Below, one piece after another: positions 24,855 to 37,652 of a DNA stretch of 64,000 nt (within the stretch, counting starts at the first letter, position 1; every line of letters begins with the position of its first letter). Below the pieces are notes generated by a model. The model made no database searches. It saw only the letters and a list, made by a program, of their open reading frames with translations, and had not been told where the DNA came from. This DNA is from Drosophila pseudoobscura (lineage: Eukaryota; Arthropoda; Insecta; Diptera; Drosophilidae). Location of the stretch: assembly GCF_009870125.1 (NCBI RefSeq), contig NC_046679.1:20212001-20276000 (forward strand), given 5' to 3'. The position numbers were made by a program, and so were the translations under genes.

Positions 24855-27207
24855 TCAACTCTTCGTTTCCAAATGCTTGGGTGCATCCGCGTAGGTGAAC
24901 TTCAAGCGAAATGCCTCAGCAAGCAATACATTTATTTGGCGATCGGACCAGTTATGTGTTGGCAGATTTTGTAGCAGCAACATGAGACCCTGTCGAGGGG
25001 GGAAAATTCCATAAATTAACAAACCACTAAAACCAAAAGGTGTTTCTCTATAGGAAACTCACTTGAAAATCGTTCTGTTGCATTAGCTGCTCCTTCCAGT
25101 GCAGCAGGAAGGCCGCACACACGTACAAATGGAACAAGGCAAAGCCATCGGATTCAGCCAGATATGTGTCCCACAATCGAATGGTGCAATGGAGTGGCAG
25201 TTCGCGTGTCAGCAAATTGTTCATCCAACGAAATGAGAATTGCAAATAGTCAACGCCATGCGTCTGTAAGTGACGATGCAGATTTACTGGAAAAATAAAC
25301 AACAAAAAAAACTCAATTAAATGTTATTAAAGAAGATAATTAGGGGCCAAAACATGGAGTGGCATGGCACACATTTTGATGGCTTTATGGCTTGGCTTTA
25401 GGTTATCAGACAGCATACAAATCTATCCCGAGAGAGACGTTTATCTTATCATATCTCCAATCATATCTCTATCTATATTTCCTCACTTATCAATGATCAC
25501 TCACTCACCGTCTATGCGCTGTATAAGATCCTTGAGTTGATTGACCTTCTCCTGTATGCCCAACTGGGCAAAGATATAGTTGTCCTGTATACAGTCGAGA
25601 AACTTGGATAGACACCAAAAGGAATCCGCTTCGATGATGTTGCGCGTCTCCTCCGCCAGTGTGGACATGTCGAACTTCTCGAGATCTGTGTTGGGCGTCA
25701 GGGCCTCCTGCAGAAACACAATAAAGAACGGGGTGACCAGATCGTTGATGCCCTGCACATAGCCCGAGGCCGGATGACGTATGGCCCAAATGAAGAGGAC
25801 ACGCTCGAACATCTCCTGGACGAGCTGCTGCTGGAAGAGCGGTATCTGTGGATTCATGCGCGGCACATCGATATGTATCTGACGATACGTGTCCTGCTGT
25901 GTCTCGTCCTGGCTGTCCACCCTAAAGTAGTTGTGTCTCAAATCCTGATAGCCCTGCCGCTTACTCTCCAGCACCGCCATTCGTCGCTCGCTCGAGGGGG
26001 GCAGATATTTCGACAGCAGTCGCCAGCTTACGGCGCGCATCTGTGTAATGGCAGAGAAATTTAATTGAATTACACACACACAATCGCAGGGGCTGGAACT
26101 GGGGCTTACCCTACGAGGCACTCCCGACCAGCTGAGCTTCTTCAGGGCCACCAAATCCAATTGCGGCGAGTCGAGTAGCACCTGAAACTTTTCAATTTTC
26201 GTCTCATATTCGCCGTCCTGTGAGTTGGAGCTGATCTTCTGCAGTTGCGGTCGCCCGGGATAGTTTCTTAAACGTGATCTGTGAAAGGCAATTCGATTAC
26301 TATTCAGTTCACTCTGCGGTGCACTTGTTTCGACGTCTGTCCACATGACTATGGGAGAAAGTTGCACTGTGCAATTCCTCTTTCTCACAACTGAATCTTC
26401 GATTATACTTGGGTTACATCATTTAGTAACTAAGGACAGATGCGGGCCCACACCCATCCCACATCCCACCCCTGGCACTTGTTTAAACAACTGGGGCTCT
26501 TGCTCGACTCTTGATGCGCTGAACTTTCTATTTAACTTCCCATTTGTGCACGCGCCTCACCTGTTCTCATTACTGTCTGGCAGCGATCGCCGGCGCTCTT
26601 CCCTATTCTCTTCCGGGGTACTTCTGGAGCTCGAGGTCTGGTCCGCACTGCCACAGTCGTTGGCCCTTGGTGTGTTGTGGTTTTGATTGCTTCGCGAGTG
26701 CGTTTCAATCACATTCAGTGCCGCCGTTTGTGACATTTGCCGCGATATGCGAGTGCCGTCTATAGAGAGGGAATCCGGAAATGTAAACCAATTAACCGAT
26801 AAGACCGATAAGCTGCAATTACCAACGCCGGCTCCAGCTGCGGCCGCTGCTGCTGCCGCCTCTGTGCTGCTGATGATGCAGAACTCGTCGTCGCCCGTGT
26901 CCCAGGCATCGCTCACCGACTGCTGATAGTCTCGAAAGGTGGACACCATGCCACTGCCGATGGCCTGTCGATGACCTGTCGCCGCGAACCCGGGCGGGAG
27001 ATCTCTTTTGGGACTGGGTCGTCCGGGGACTCTCCGTCCGCTGTTTTTCCAAAAGGTTGAGTTTGCGTTAGCCAAGGTGTTTACTGGCGTTGCTCCGGCG
27101 TTACGTGTTCCACTGATTGCTTCGGCTGTTACGGCGGCTGCGGATGCTGTTCCTGTTCTTACTGCTGTTGGCGTTTTTTCTGGACCTTGTTCTACATTAT
27201 TATCCAT
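24855..27207 (-). CDS. TBC-domain RabGAP, TBC1D22-like
   Basis: Exons 26823-27207, 26561-26759, 26110-26278, 25509-26040, 25063-25286 and 24855-24989; about 547 residues. The split at 26760-26822 is a 63-nt, in-frame, stop-free intron with GTAATT...CTCTATAG borders; if retained, it adds 21 residues. The N-terminal ~200 residues are low-complexity (Ala, Ser, Thr) with an eight-Ala run. The TBC domain starts at KLSWSGVPRRMRAVSWRLL. It has both catalytic fingers: IHIDVPR (IxxDxxR arginine finger) and SGYVQGINDLVTPF (YxQ glutamine finger), so it should accelerate Rab GTP hydrolysis. I think the D. melanogaster gene is CG5745. The Rab substrate is unknown. Its promoter end faces Ufl1. Confidence 0.9.
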
Positions 27208-27275
27208 TATACGTCCCCTATTATAACAAAAATAACCCAGTCGTCGATGTCAGCGTCATTATTTTGCATCCACAG

Positions 27276-27620
27276 CAGTGTGACCACAGAGTACCGAAAC
27301 ATACCGTCTCATTTAAAAAATATACCGTAAATATACCAAAGCTCACTTAAACCTCCTTTATTTAAACTTTAACAACTTTAGTTAAACCGCGGGCAATTAT
27401 ACTAAAAATATTAATAATAATTACTCTTGCAGGTACATCCTATCACTTATCTTTGATTAAAAAAGGACCACAAAGGTGAAAGATAACATTAACTGCGCTA
27501 AAATTCTTCAAGTTTCATCGTTTTCGTGGAGAATATTCCAACAGCCACTAGTCGGCGATGGATTAATAGCGCTCAACAATTTTGATATTCGGATCACCTA
27601 TATATATATACCTAAATACC
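27276..27620 (-). repeat. Dispersed promoter-bearing repeat, copy E (between TBC1D22-like gene and Ufl1)
   Basis: Promoter end toward the TBC gene: Motif 1 (TGGTCACACTG, minus, 27276-27286) and Motif 6 words at 27318-27326 and 27329-27337. The body shares GAAACTTGAAGAATTTTAGC, GCGCAGTTAA, TCCACGAAAACGATG and CCGAATATCAAAAT with copies B and C. Confidence 0.65.
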
Positions 27621-27667
27621 ATAAATACAAATTTTTTTTGAAATGGAAGACGTCTGATTGGCGCCTG

Positions 27668-27678
27668 CGGTCACACTG
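27668..27678 (+). promoter_or_regulatory. Motif 1 of the Ufl1 promoter
   Basis: A perfect CGGTCACACTG, 76 bp upstream of the Ufl1 ATG. With the oppositely oriented Motif 1 at 27276-27286 it makes a divergent housekeeping promoter region of about 400 bp. Confidence 0.7.
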
Positions 27679-27753
27679 CGTGCACTTTTGTTGACGTTTC
27701 AAGTTTTTCCACTTTAGATTTCCATATTTACTTAATTTAGCAATCAAATAGAA

Positions 27754-30696
27754 ATGGGCAGCGACTGGGATGAGATAAAGCGTCTGGCAGCGGACTTTCA
27801 GAAAGCCCAGCTTACCTCAACACTGCAGAAGTAAGTATGCGAATTGGAATTTAGTTCCACTTGATTCGACCCTCCTGCATTTATCATTGAAAGGCTGTCC
27901 GAACGCAATTGCGTGGAGATTGTGACGCTGCTGCTGGAAAAGCAGCTGCTCGAGGTGGTGTTCACCAACGATGGCAAGGAGTACATTACGCCAGATCACT
28001 TGGAGCGCGAGATCCAGGACGAGCTGTATGCGAATGGAGGCCGCGCCAATCTGGTGGAGGTTAGCAGGACGTTGAATGTGGATCTGTCCCGAATTGTGGC
28101 ACTGGCCGAGCGCATTGCGGCTGAGAATCCCCTGGTGCATCTGGTGCTGGGCCAGCTAATCGACGAGGACTACATCAGCCACATTGCCCAGGAGATCAAT
28201 GAGAAGCTTGCGTTGCGTGGCGAAATATCCATTTCCGATTTGGCCTCTCAGTTTGATTTGCCCTCGGAGTTTCTGCAGCAGGATGTGGTGGAGAAGCACC
28301 TGGGCAAAACCATCAAGGGCCGTCAAGACGCGACCAATCCGCGAGTCTTCTTCACCCAGGCCTACATCCAGCGATGCAAGGCGAAAATACGCGGTGCTCT
28401 GGCGGCCATCACCAGGCCCACAAATGTGGCTGTAATTCTGCAGCAGATTAACGTGCAGGAAAAGATCTTTCACTCATTGCTGGATGAGATCTCGCCTGCC
28501 GGGCAGGTGACCTCAAAACTGGCCAATGCCCAGTATGTGCCGCACATCTATGCCAAGACGCAGGCCGATTGGGTGAACTCCTTCTACAAGCAGAACAGTT
28601 TCCTCGAGTACGATGCCATCAACAAGCTTGGCATTTCCGATGCCAAATCCTACATACGCAAACAATTTCCCAACGAGGAGTTCTTGTTCCTGAAGCGCGT
28701 GGCCCTGGGCGCTCGTCTGGTGGAGCTCACCGTCGTCACGGCTCTCAATGAGTGCAGTGCCACCAAGCAATACTTGGACTTGACCACCATTCTGCCTTCC
28801 AATCTATCGGAGGAGGACATCGAGGAGGTGTTCAGCGCCATTATGGCCCAGAAGCATAGCAATCCCAGCAATTTTGTCTACCTGGATAGCATCGGTACGC
28901 ATTTGATTTCCATGATTTAATGGATTCATGGCTCATTCTGTTCGTTCTCCTTTCAGTATTCTCGCAGCCGTATCTCACGGAACTGGTGCAGCCGTGCCAT
29001 GCTCTGGCTGAGGCCCAGGCCAAGGCAGCCATCGACTCGGGCGTCTATCAGCAGTTTGTTGTGGAGAAGACTCTGGCTCAGAAGGGTAACGCTTCCTTCC
29101 AGGACCAGGACGATGATGGCAAGCTGGACAAGCGCGACGAGCGTAGGAAAAAGGCCTCCTCTGGCAAAGCCGGTGGCGGCGCCCAGGGACGCGAAACCAA
29201 AACTAAGTCAACGAAAAAGCATCAACGACGCAGTGCAGCAGCCCAGAACGATTCCGATGACGAGGACGATGTGCAGCATCAGGGCCCCCGAGGAGCAGGC
29301 GGTGGCGGCGGAAATAAGAAGACTGTAAAACCATTGGATCTAGTCAAGACTTCGGATATCGAAAAGCTCATCAATGCCAGCCTACAGGAGGAGGGTTTGG
29401 AGCACTTGGCTCCCTCGATTGCAGCTCTTTATCTAAAGTAGGCAGGAATAAGGGATTACACAGAACATTGCTTTATATTTCTTTATCATTCACAGCCAAT
29501 TGAATCAGGCAGCGCTGGCCAAGGCCCAGGAGTTGTATGAGGCCACACCTCAAACGAATCGCCGTCAGACCCATGCCGCCATCCAGGATCGCATCAACAC
29601 TCTGCTGATAGACATACGGCTGTATGAGAAGGGTCTGAAGCTCTTTAGCCACGACACACAAACGCAGCTGGTGAAATATCTGCTCAAATCCCTTGGCAAT
29701 GATATCTGCAATGAACTATCGCTCTATGTGGCCAGCGAATGCAATCTGACGGTGAAGAATACCAGCTTGAATGTGGATCAGCGCATCAAACTGGCCCAAG
29801 AGTGCGATGCAGAGTATCGCAGTGCCCTGCTGGAACAAAACAAAGCCCTGAACAAATCCATAGATGATTTCGAGCTGGCCACGGAGTCGGTGCTGAAAGC
29901 CTGCAGCATGATTATCAAAAAGGTGGACAAGAAAAAGGATCGCCTGCTGATTGCGGATCACAAAAATAAGCTGCAGCAACAGCTGCTCGACTGCCAAGAG
30001 CCAGCCCTGCTGCTCCATCTGGCTGCACTGATACTGTTTACCACAATTAGTGGCTGCATTTTGCATGCTTCTGGTAAATTCGTCTCTGCCATACTGCAGC
30101 ACATCCGGGGCTCTCTAAGTGACCCACAGAATGACATGCTGCTACGCTATCACGGTGTGTATTGATCATTTAATATTACCAAAGATTATACAAGTACCAA
30201 GATGTTGCTTGAGGCGTTCTATGGCCCCGTAGACCGTCTCTAACGGCTTCGACTTTAGGCTGCTGAGTCGGTCCCCAAATTCCAACAACAATACGCAGTC
30301 TTTGGCCTAGAAAAAGACTTAGTTTTTGGTCTTTTGCGGTCTCGGTCCCAAGAAAGACTTTCTTTTGCCCTAGCGAATGGCTCAAAACGGAATGCCAAAT
30401 AATACAACAACAAATTGCATGTCCTGGGCATAACAAGGCATATTTTCTTCGAGACTGGGACCGAGTATTGGCTTCAAGCATCAGTCTCGTTCTCGAGCAT
30501 CAATATCTTCCACTTTTATAGTCTTTGTTAATATATTTTCGTATTTCTTTTTGCAGATCTGGTGTTGCAAGTGCTGCAGACAGCGCCCGAAAGTGACGAT
30601 TCCAAAATAGCCCACGAACAATTGCAGATCATGCAGTCGAAGGTTGTAGAGCTGGCCCAGAACTATACGCGGGCCTCCGTTTCCAAGGCCGATTGA
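27754..30696 (+). CDS. Ufl1: UFM1-protein ligase 1 (UFL1)
   Basis: Five exons: 27754-27830, 27894-28894, 28957-29437, 29496-30154 and 30557-30696; 785 residues, as expected for the family. It starts MGSDWDEIKRLAADFQKAQ. The N-terminal winged-helix region follows (RNCVEIVTLLLEKQLLEVVF, then YITPDHLEREI). In the middle lies a charged linker (DDDGKLDKRDERRKK, RSAAAQNDSDDEDD, a Gly-rich run), and the C-terminus is a helical UFL1-specific domain. UFL1 is the E3 that transfers UFM1 to targets such as ribosomal protein uL24 at the ER. Intron 4 (402 nt) is the only long one and contains a 10-bp inverted repeat. I believe the D. melanogaster gene is CG1104. Confidence 0.94.
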
Positions 30697-31180
30697 GACT
30701 GAGATTTCTCCCTGTCGCCCGTGCTTTCATTTTATCTTAAATTTCCATTGGTTTTGGTCTGTAATAGATTTTTGTTAATTTTTTATAGTTTATAAATTGT
30801 TTTTATTGCTATGCACGAAAGTCGAGTCGCCTTGAATACAATCAGTAAAGTTACAAAAATGGTTTAAGAGCCTTAAACAGAGTTCCACAATTTATCACTT
30901 TGAATGTTGTTTTTTTCTTTTTAATGTTTATAGGAAAACAATTGGGGGGCTTTAGGGTTTTAGGAAAGCGTTTCTTTTCATTATAGGTGTTCAAGCTCCG
31001 AGCACACACATCCTTTTTAGGGGGGAGGGGTATACGTATATACAAATTGTTTAAAAGTTCTTACAAATGATAGAACTTTTTTATTTAGTTTAGAGTTTTG
31101 TGCTTTGCGTTTGCCTTTCTAGAACAAGAGTATTTGATTGTTTTCGGTTGGTTGTTGCTGAAATGTGAGCGATGTTTACT
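30697..31180. other. Shared 3' intergenic region of Ufl1 and the PAXBP1-like gene
   Basis: 484 bp between convergent stop codons. T-rich with no coding signal; it presumably holds both 3' UTRs. Confidence 0.5.
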
Positions 31181-34100
31181 TTAATAACTATGTAGTCTTA
31201 TGAGCATTTGCTTGGCCTTTTCGCAGGATTGCCTAAGGGGAAAACAGGTACAGATTAACCACTAAAATCGAAGGAAAGGATTTTCGTTTACTCACATAAA
31301 AACTGGATTGCTGGAATCACAGCTGTCCAACGTTTGTTTTATATACATTATAAATAGTTCCAAATTCTTGAGGGTTTCGCTGTTGGGCAGCAGCCATACC
31401 GTTGGCAGGGTATTCACTATGATGTAGGCCTTGTTGATGGCATCGTTGGGCGAGCAGACACGCAATGCCAGCAGCAGATAGCGGTTTAGCAGCCCCCCAA
31501 TGGCCAGCTCACGCAGTAGCTTGTCCCCCAGTATGCCCTGCCAGCTGAGAAAGTTGCGAAACAGCTTCAGGCCGCTGCAGAATTGACGCTGAAAGAACGA
31601 TGTCTTGGCCTCTTGCACTCTGCAAATATTAAAAGTTAACACAGTTCTTAAATGTGTGGGCTAATCTTCTCCACTTACTGCTTGGGAAATATGGGTATAA
31701 ACACATCATTTTCCAATGCCAATCGCATGCGTTCCATGATCGATTCAAAGAGTTTCTTGAGCTGCTTATTGGTGCCAGTGAGCGGAAAATCACGACCCAG
31801 GCGATTGATAAAGCCCACGAGTCGCAGTGTTTGTGTGGTGGACAGGGGATCCCAGCATTCCGTGACCAAAGCTAAAAGCAAATACAAATGGCATTAGTTT
31901 CAGTTGTAAAGGCAGCTTCTGTGGCTGTACTTACATGTGACCTTTGGCAGCACAATCTTATCAATCAGCGCAGGGACAAGATTCACATCTGGATCGTTCT
32001 TTAGCTGGTCTATTGTTTCATCCGCCTGGCAGGCGTACAGCATGCTGGCCTGATACCAATGCATGGTCTCAATGTCCGCATAGACATCCAGCAGCGGCGA
32101 CCACACGAGCAGTTCGTGGCGCACTAGTGGGGCCAAGAGCTTGGGTAGACACAAGCTAACAAACGCATCCAGATACGAGGTCATGTCGGTTTTCCGCCAG
32201 GCATAGAACTTCATGAGAATCAGTTCGATTTTACAGAATTCATCGGTGACATCTTCAAAGGCTTCGGCCGCTTCCTTTTCCGTTTGCGCAGTGGCAGCCA
32301 CACTCTGTTCCTGCTGCTGGTCGGCTATTTCGTCATCGCTGGACATGCCATCCAAATGGGAGGACAAGAGATCGTTGCGTTCACGTTCGCAGCGGCGTCG
32401 TGTCCTTCGTCCCTCCCGCTCGGCAGCGCGGCGCACTTGTTCTTCGTATTCGGGTGTGCGACGAGCGGCAGCGGTAATAGGCTCTGGAAAAATGAGAAAA
32501 CCGAATGAAAAACAATACGAATTTGGACAATGGTTGATTCCTACTTGATGCCTCGGCCATTTCCTTGGCCTGGTCTCTGATATCCTGTCGCCGGCGATTC
32601 ACCAGATAGCGATTATTCTTGCCCGACTGCTGCAGCGACCGCTTTTCCAGCTCATTGATCACGGGACTCTTCTCGGCCAGGCAGTCCACCAGATCGTTCA
32701 CATAGCACTTGACCTCCTGATAGAATTTGTACTTGGCTGCCGCCGTGGGGGCATTCTTCTGGCACTCTTGTTGCTGCAGCTTCAGTTCCTTCAGCTCCAA
32801 GCTGACTCTGGCCATGGTGGCCGAGTGATCCGTCGAGCGTTCCTTTATCTCGGCGAGACGTGTCTGAATGGCAGTGAATATCTCCTGGGGTGTGCGCAAT
32901 GCTGTGGCCTTGGGTTTGTCCTTTTTGGGCTTGGCCGCAGAACGTATGGCTGAGGCCAGATTGCTGCGCTCGAGGGCATTCTTCGCATAGGCTTGCTCCA
33001 GCAATATGGAGGTGGACTGTGGGGCCGCTAGGTCCGTGTCCTCGTCTTCCAGGGCTAGCGCTCCGCTGGGCGCCGCCGGTTTGATCATAAAGCGCGAGAG
33101 CACAGTTTCGTGCTGGGCATGGACTAGCTGGGCACCGGTGACGCCCTTGCGGATCTGCTGGTTCTCCCACTCGTTCATCTCGCGGTCAGAGTCTTCCTCG
33201 GTCGCTGAAGTAGATTGAACAAAGATTAGATGGATCGATTGAGCACAAACCATAGGTAGGCATCTGAGCGACGTGCAGCACTGCCGTCAGCTCTGGCCAC
33301 ATCCTTGGGGGGGATGGCCCACACTCTACATACAATCATTCTCGACGGCATAGAACTGCTCGCGACGCTCTTCGCGCTCCTTGCGACCGGTTATGTCGCT
33401 CATATCCACACGCTCCTCATCGTCCGACTGGTCGCCCTCGACGTCCTCGTTGGGCAGCCGGGTGCTCAGCTTGGGCGGCTCTTTGTTCTCCTCAATGGGT
33501 ATATAATCGCCGGCACCTAAGGGATTTCAACGAAAGTTATTAGGAAAATCCATGCAGAATAGTATTGGGACATACCCTGCTCCCTGGCTCGCTGTCGCCG
33601 CTTGCGTGCCGCATGTATCATGGCCGCATCTGGTATGGAGCCACTCTCCAGCATTTGCTTCAATGCCTCTGGCTTGGAGAAGCGATGATGCTCCTTGCTA
33701 TGGCCCCCATCGTCCGATGGATCTCCGCCATCGTCGCTCATATCATCACGCCCGGCACAGAGGGCAGCGCGACCGTTTAGAACAGCCTCGGGTGTCTCCG
33801 ATTTCTTGACCACAAGCTAATGGAACAAAGATTATTAACCATATTAATGGAGAGATCATAAAAAGGTGCATGATAGATCAAGATATAAGAGGATATTCAT
33901 GCGGCGAATAAAAGTGGGATGCATGCGATTATGTATAATATAAGCAGCTTAGAAATGAATCGATTACAACAGCAACTTATGGTTATGTGTAGATTGCAAA
34001 CTATAGCTTAAAACAACAACACAACATCGCCTTCATCATTCAAGGATTTTCGTGTGAATGTTTGCTCTTAATTATTATAATTCTATTGGTATCATATCAT

Positions 34101-34719
34101 TTGTTGAGTTGAAATTTGTTCGGTTTTGAATGGTGTGAGAAAAATTGAATAATAATAACCTTACCACAAAGTCGTCTGTGCGTATTTCGGTTTGGATCAT
34201 ATGATTATCACTTTTTTTACTTTTACTCTGATCGCTGCTCGCGTTTTTATATCTACTAGAATTTGTAGCACCCGTGGCACTGGACGACTCTAAATGCTGT
34301 GTACTACCATTTTCCGTGCTACCGCCGTGATCCGTACGCTCCTCGCGCTTCTTCTTGCGCCGCTCCTTGTCCATTAAACGCATTATTTTCTTGCTATTCG
34401 ACGATTTCCGCACTTGAAAGACCTCCCCATCATCCTCTGCAAAATCAATCAATCAATTTTATTGGAACCCCTCGGATTGGGCCACTCAATTTGCACACTC
34501 ACCATCGTCGGCAAAGCTAAGCAATGCTTTTGGCTTGTTGTCATCATTCGTTGTTTTCTTTACTTTTTCCTTGTCGCGTTTGCCGGACAATATCAGCGAC
34601 GGCGGTTTCGACTCCATCTCGGCGTCCATATCCAACGTGGCCCCGTCATCCCTGTCGTCCGGTGAATTGCTGGAGAACACCCGTCGCTGTATTTTCTTCG
34701 GCTTGCGAAACAGCGACAT
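31181..34719 (-). CDS. PAXBP1 / GC-rich-sequence DNA-binding factor-like splicing protein
   Basis: Nine exons: 34503-34719, 34165-34436, 33576-33816, 33334-33516, 32545-33204, 31935-32483, 31679-31871, 31296-31619 and 31181-31232, all in phase; 896 residues (human PAXBP1 is about 917). It starts MSLFRKPKKIQRRVFSS. The N-terminal half is charged and disordered, followed by a long coiled coil (ERSTDHSATMARVSLELKEL). The C-terminal GCFC domain begins near ELILMKFYAWRKTDMTSYLD and includes LPKLLAPLVRHELLVWSPL. The family works with TFIP11/Prp43 in spliceosome disassembly; the 'DNA-binding' name is historical. I believe the fly gene is CG1965. Confidence 0.92.
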
Positions 34720-35217
34720 TTAATGCGGATTCTATAGCTAGTTTAAATTTATTTAATCAATGAAAAAAGCGTAGAAAAAAGAGAATTTTCGCCAAAAGTC
34801 CTCTTCCTCTATTGTTATAGAGATGGGTTACAGTCGATAACTTTGTATTGTTAGAGTCACAGTGAACCTCCGGGAAGACAGTCACGTATCCCAACTTTCA
34901 GTCGCACAGCTGTGGCACTATCTATATGTGACAAAAGTATTTATTTTAGCCAAACAATATTGTCTAGGCACTAACCATACAGTATATATACTGTGGTCTA
35001 GTGGTCTAGGCTAAAGCATATATTTAAACTGCTCCTTTTCTCGTCTCTTTCTGTCTGGTCCCACCAAAATTATCGAAGTATTTTTATGGTTTCCCCATCT
35101 CTGGCTGCGTGCATTTTTCCATCACTAGACACAGAATTGCACGTACGAAATCCGTTTCAAAACAACCCGGAGAAATCGTCGTTAATTTGTTAGTGGATTA
35201 AACATTGAATCTCCAAC
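34720..35217. promoter_or_regulatory. Divergent promoter region, PAXBP1-like gene and arrestin-domain gene
   Basis: 498 bp separating two divergent start codons. It contains a CACAGCTGTG E-box palindrome at 34905-34914 and a perfect 16-bp palindrome ACAGTATATATACTGT at 34979-34994. No Motif 1 was found here. Confidence 0.45.
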
Positions 35218-37250
35218 ATGGGTCTCAAAGGTTGTGAAGTGGAATTGGACAATCCCTGGAACACGTACTATGCCGGACAGACAGTAAATGGCCAGGCTAA
35301 GTTCACATTCGATTCGCCCAAGAAGGTTCGAGGTGAGTGATGTCAAAATTGAAATATTTCGGGTGTGTAAGGTAGTCAGGGAGGGGAGTAGGAACTACGT
35401 ACTAATTATTCAAGTCAGCTGAGAGGTTGCGGTCTATTACTCATCAGAGTGACGACAGCGTAGAATAAATAAATGTATAATATAAGCAGGCCACTTTATT
35501 TGTGAGTCCTTGCACCTCAAAAGCCGGGTGCCGTCATGTAAACCACCCAACGCCCTACGCCTGGGCGAGAGGCTACTTTTGGGGTGGGGCAGTTTTTCAC
35601 AGTTGTTAGCGGTTGTTGAACCTATCACAGAAATGCACTTTCTCCCCCCATTGTTTGCATTTCCAATTTGACAGATAACAAAACTATTTATAGACACAAG
35701 TGTGAATATAATAAATATATGTATATGTATGTAGGGTATGCGTTCCACAACAAAGACCCAAACCTTTGATTGAGGCCAGCAAACACATTGGAACGATGCT
35801 GGCGCTGCTGCTGCTGCCTAGCGATGATGTCATCTGATGGGCATGCCAAGAGCGCCAAAGCCGTCAGCGAGAGCGTAGCAGAGACGCAGTAGCTTTTATA
35901 TTATTTATAGCTAATTTCAGACAGGCGACACCGCAGTAAATTGTCATTCACAGCACAAACACTTGCTCTTTCTAGGCATCATAATACGATTCTTGGGCGA
36001 GGCCAATACGGAGTGGAATGAGGAGCGTAATGTGACCACCAGCGAGGGCAAGACCGAGAACGAAATCACAACACTGAAGGGACATGAGGAGTACTTCAAA
36101 ATCCAATACTATCTGTTGGGCGGCAAGAACAGTGAGTATTCCATCGAGATCTAAAAGAATATTCCCCCCTCTAATGGCAAACCTTTTGCAGGCGCTGAGA
36201 CGGAACTGCCGCCGGGTACCCACACCTATCCCTTCACTTGCGCCTTGCCACCCACTTTGCCCTCGTCATTCGAGGGCGAATTCGGACATGTGCGCTATAC
36301 CATCAAGGTGACGCTGGACAGGCCATGGAAATTCGATCAGGATATGAAAATGGCCTTTACGGTTATTGCGCCCGTGGACTTGAATCTCAATCCACGTGTC
36401 AAGGATCCCTTTAAGCTGGAGCTGGAGAAGTCCTTCTGCTGCTTCTGCTGCGCCTCGGGTCCGTTGGCCGTGATCACGAGCGTACCGCAAACTGGTTACG
36501 TTTCGGGTCAGATCTTGCCCATTACCTGCGAGGTGGACAACACCAGCAATGTGAATCTCAGTGCCGTGAAGTTCGAGCTGCGCAAGCTGGTCACCTTCCA
36601 TACCAGCCAGCCGCGCAGCGAGAAACGCGAATCGAAGGTCATAATTTCCAATCTCAGCATTGGCCCAGTGAATGGCGGCGAGTCGCGCACGTTTACCCAG
36701 CAGCTGGAGATACCCGCACTGCCGCCAACCAATCTATCCAATTGTGGTATCATTGCCTTGGACTATGACCTGCATGTGACCTGTGAAGTCAGCGGTGCGC
36801 ATAGAAATCTTACGGGCAAAATTCCCATCACTTTGGGTACCATTCCGCTGGCTGGCATGAGGCCGCCCGTTCAATATTCAGATGTTCCGGCTATCCAATC
36901 GGAAGATCCCTCGCTGGCGCCCACACAGCCGGTGAGTCCGGCCAGTCCGCCGGGTCCCATGGGTGGCGCACAGGGCTGGAATGTGGCCGACAGCACTGCC
37001 GGCGGCGGCAATCTTTATCCCAATATACGTGAGTATTAAGATTTTCTACAAAAAAACGTGTGATTTTTACTAATTTAATTTATATTTTTTGACAGCGCCA
37101 CCGCAGTTTGTGGAGACCCAGTATCGGGCGCCCACCATTGCCGGACGCGATGACTCGGAACACACACAGATGAGCGGGCAGGGGGGCTTTGCGCCCCGCT
37201 ATCCAACGTTTCAGTTCAACAATGCCACAGCGCCGCCAGCGAATCAGTAA
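35218..37250 (+). CDS. Arrestin-domain-containing protein (ARRDC/alpha-arrestin type)
   Basis: Four exons: 35218-35332, 35976-36131, 36192-37028 and 37096-37250; 420 residues. It starts MGLKGCEVELDNPWNTYYAG, a typical arrestin-N opening. Arrestin-C follows (AVITSVPQTGYVSGQILPI, then ITLGTIPLAG). The tail is proline-rich (PVSPASPPGPMGG, RPPVQYSD) but shows no perfect PPxY motif, the usual Nedd4 docking site. Alpha-arrestins adapt ubiquitin ligases to membrane cargo. A polyadenylation signal AATAAA lies at 37516-37521. I think the D. melanogaster gene is CG1105, a neighbour of the Ufl1 gene there too. Confidence 0.9.
35333..35975 (+). other. Intron 1 of the arrestin-domain gene
   Basis: 643 nt. 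A short minus-strand open frame at 35437-35748 shows no family signature. A CTG-rich tract occurs near 35802. Nothing else was seen. Confidence 0.5.
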
Positions 37251-37652
37251 AAATGAATCTCGGACCCCCGAATCTCGCCAGGAATGATTCAAGTGTGCTC
37301 TCGACCTTTGATTTACTTTCGTCATTTTGTTTGTTCGGCTTGCATTTATTTGATAATAGCTTTCCGTCCAAAGCGAAAGCAGCCCCCCCATATATTGTAC
37401 ACGTTATAAAAACGCACAAAATTCGGTCAATTTCGCTGCTCAAAAATGCAGTTTTACTCGCAGCAAATAGTGCCTAAAATTAAAGCTAAAGTAAAACTCC
37501 TACGACGATTCTCGTAATAAAACGCATATATTATTTATCTGACAAGAACGTTCCATTAATTTGTTCTCTCCGAGAATCAGGTAGAATTAAGCGTATACAG
37601 ACATTATAATTATGGAACATTCTGGACTTTTTTCAGCTTCTTGGAGGCACAA

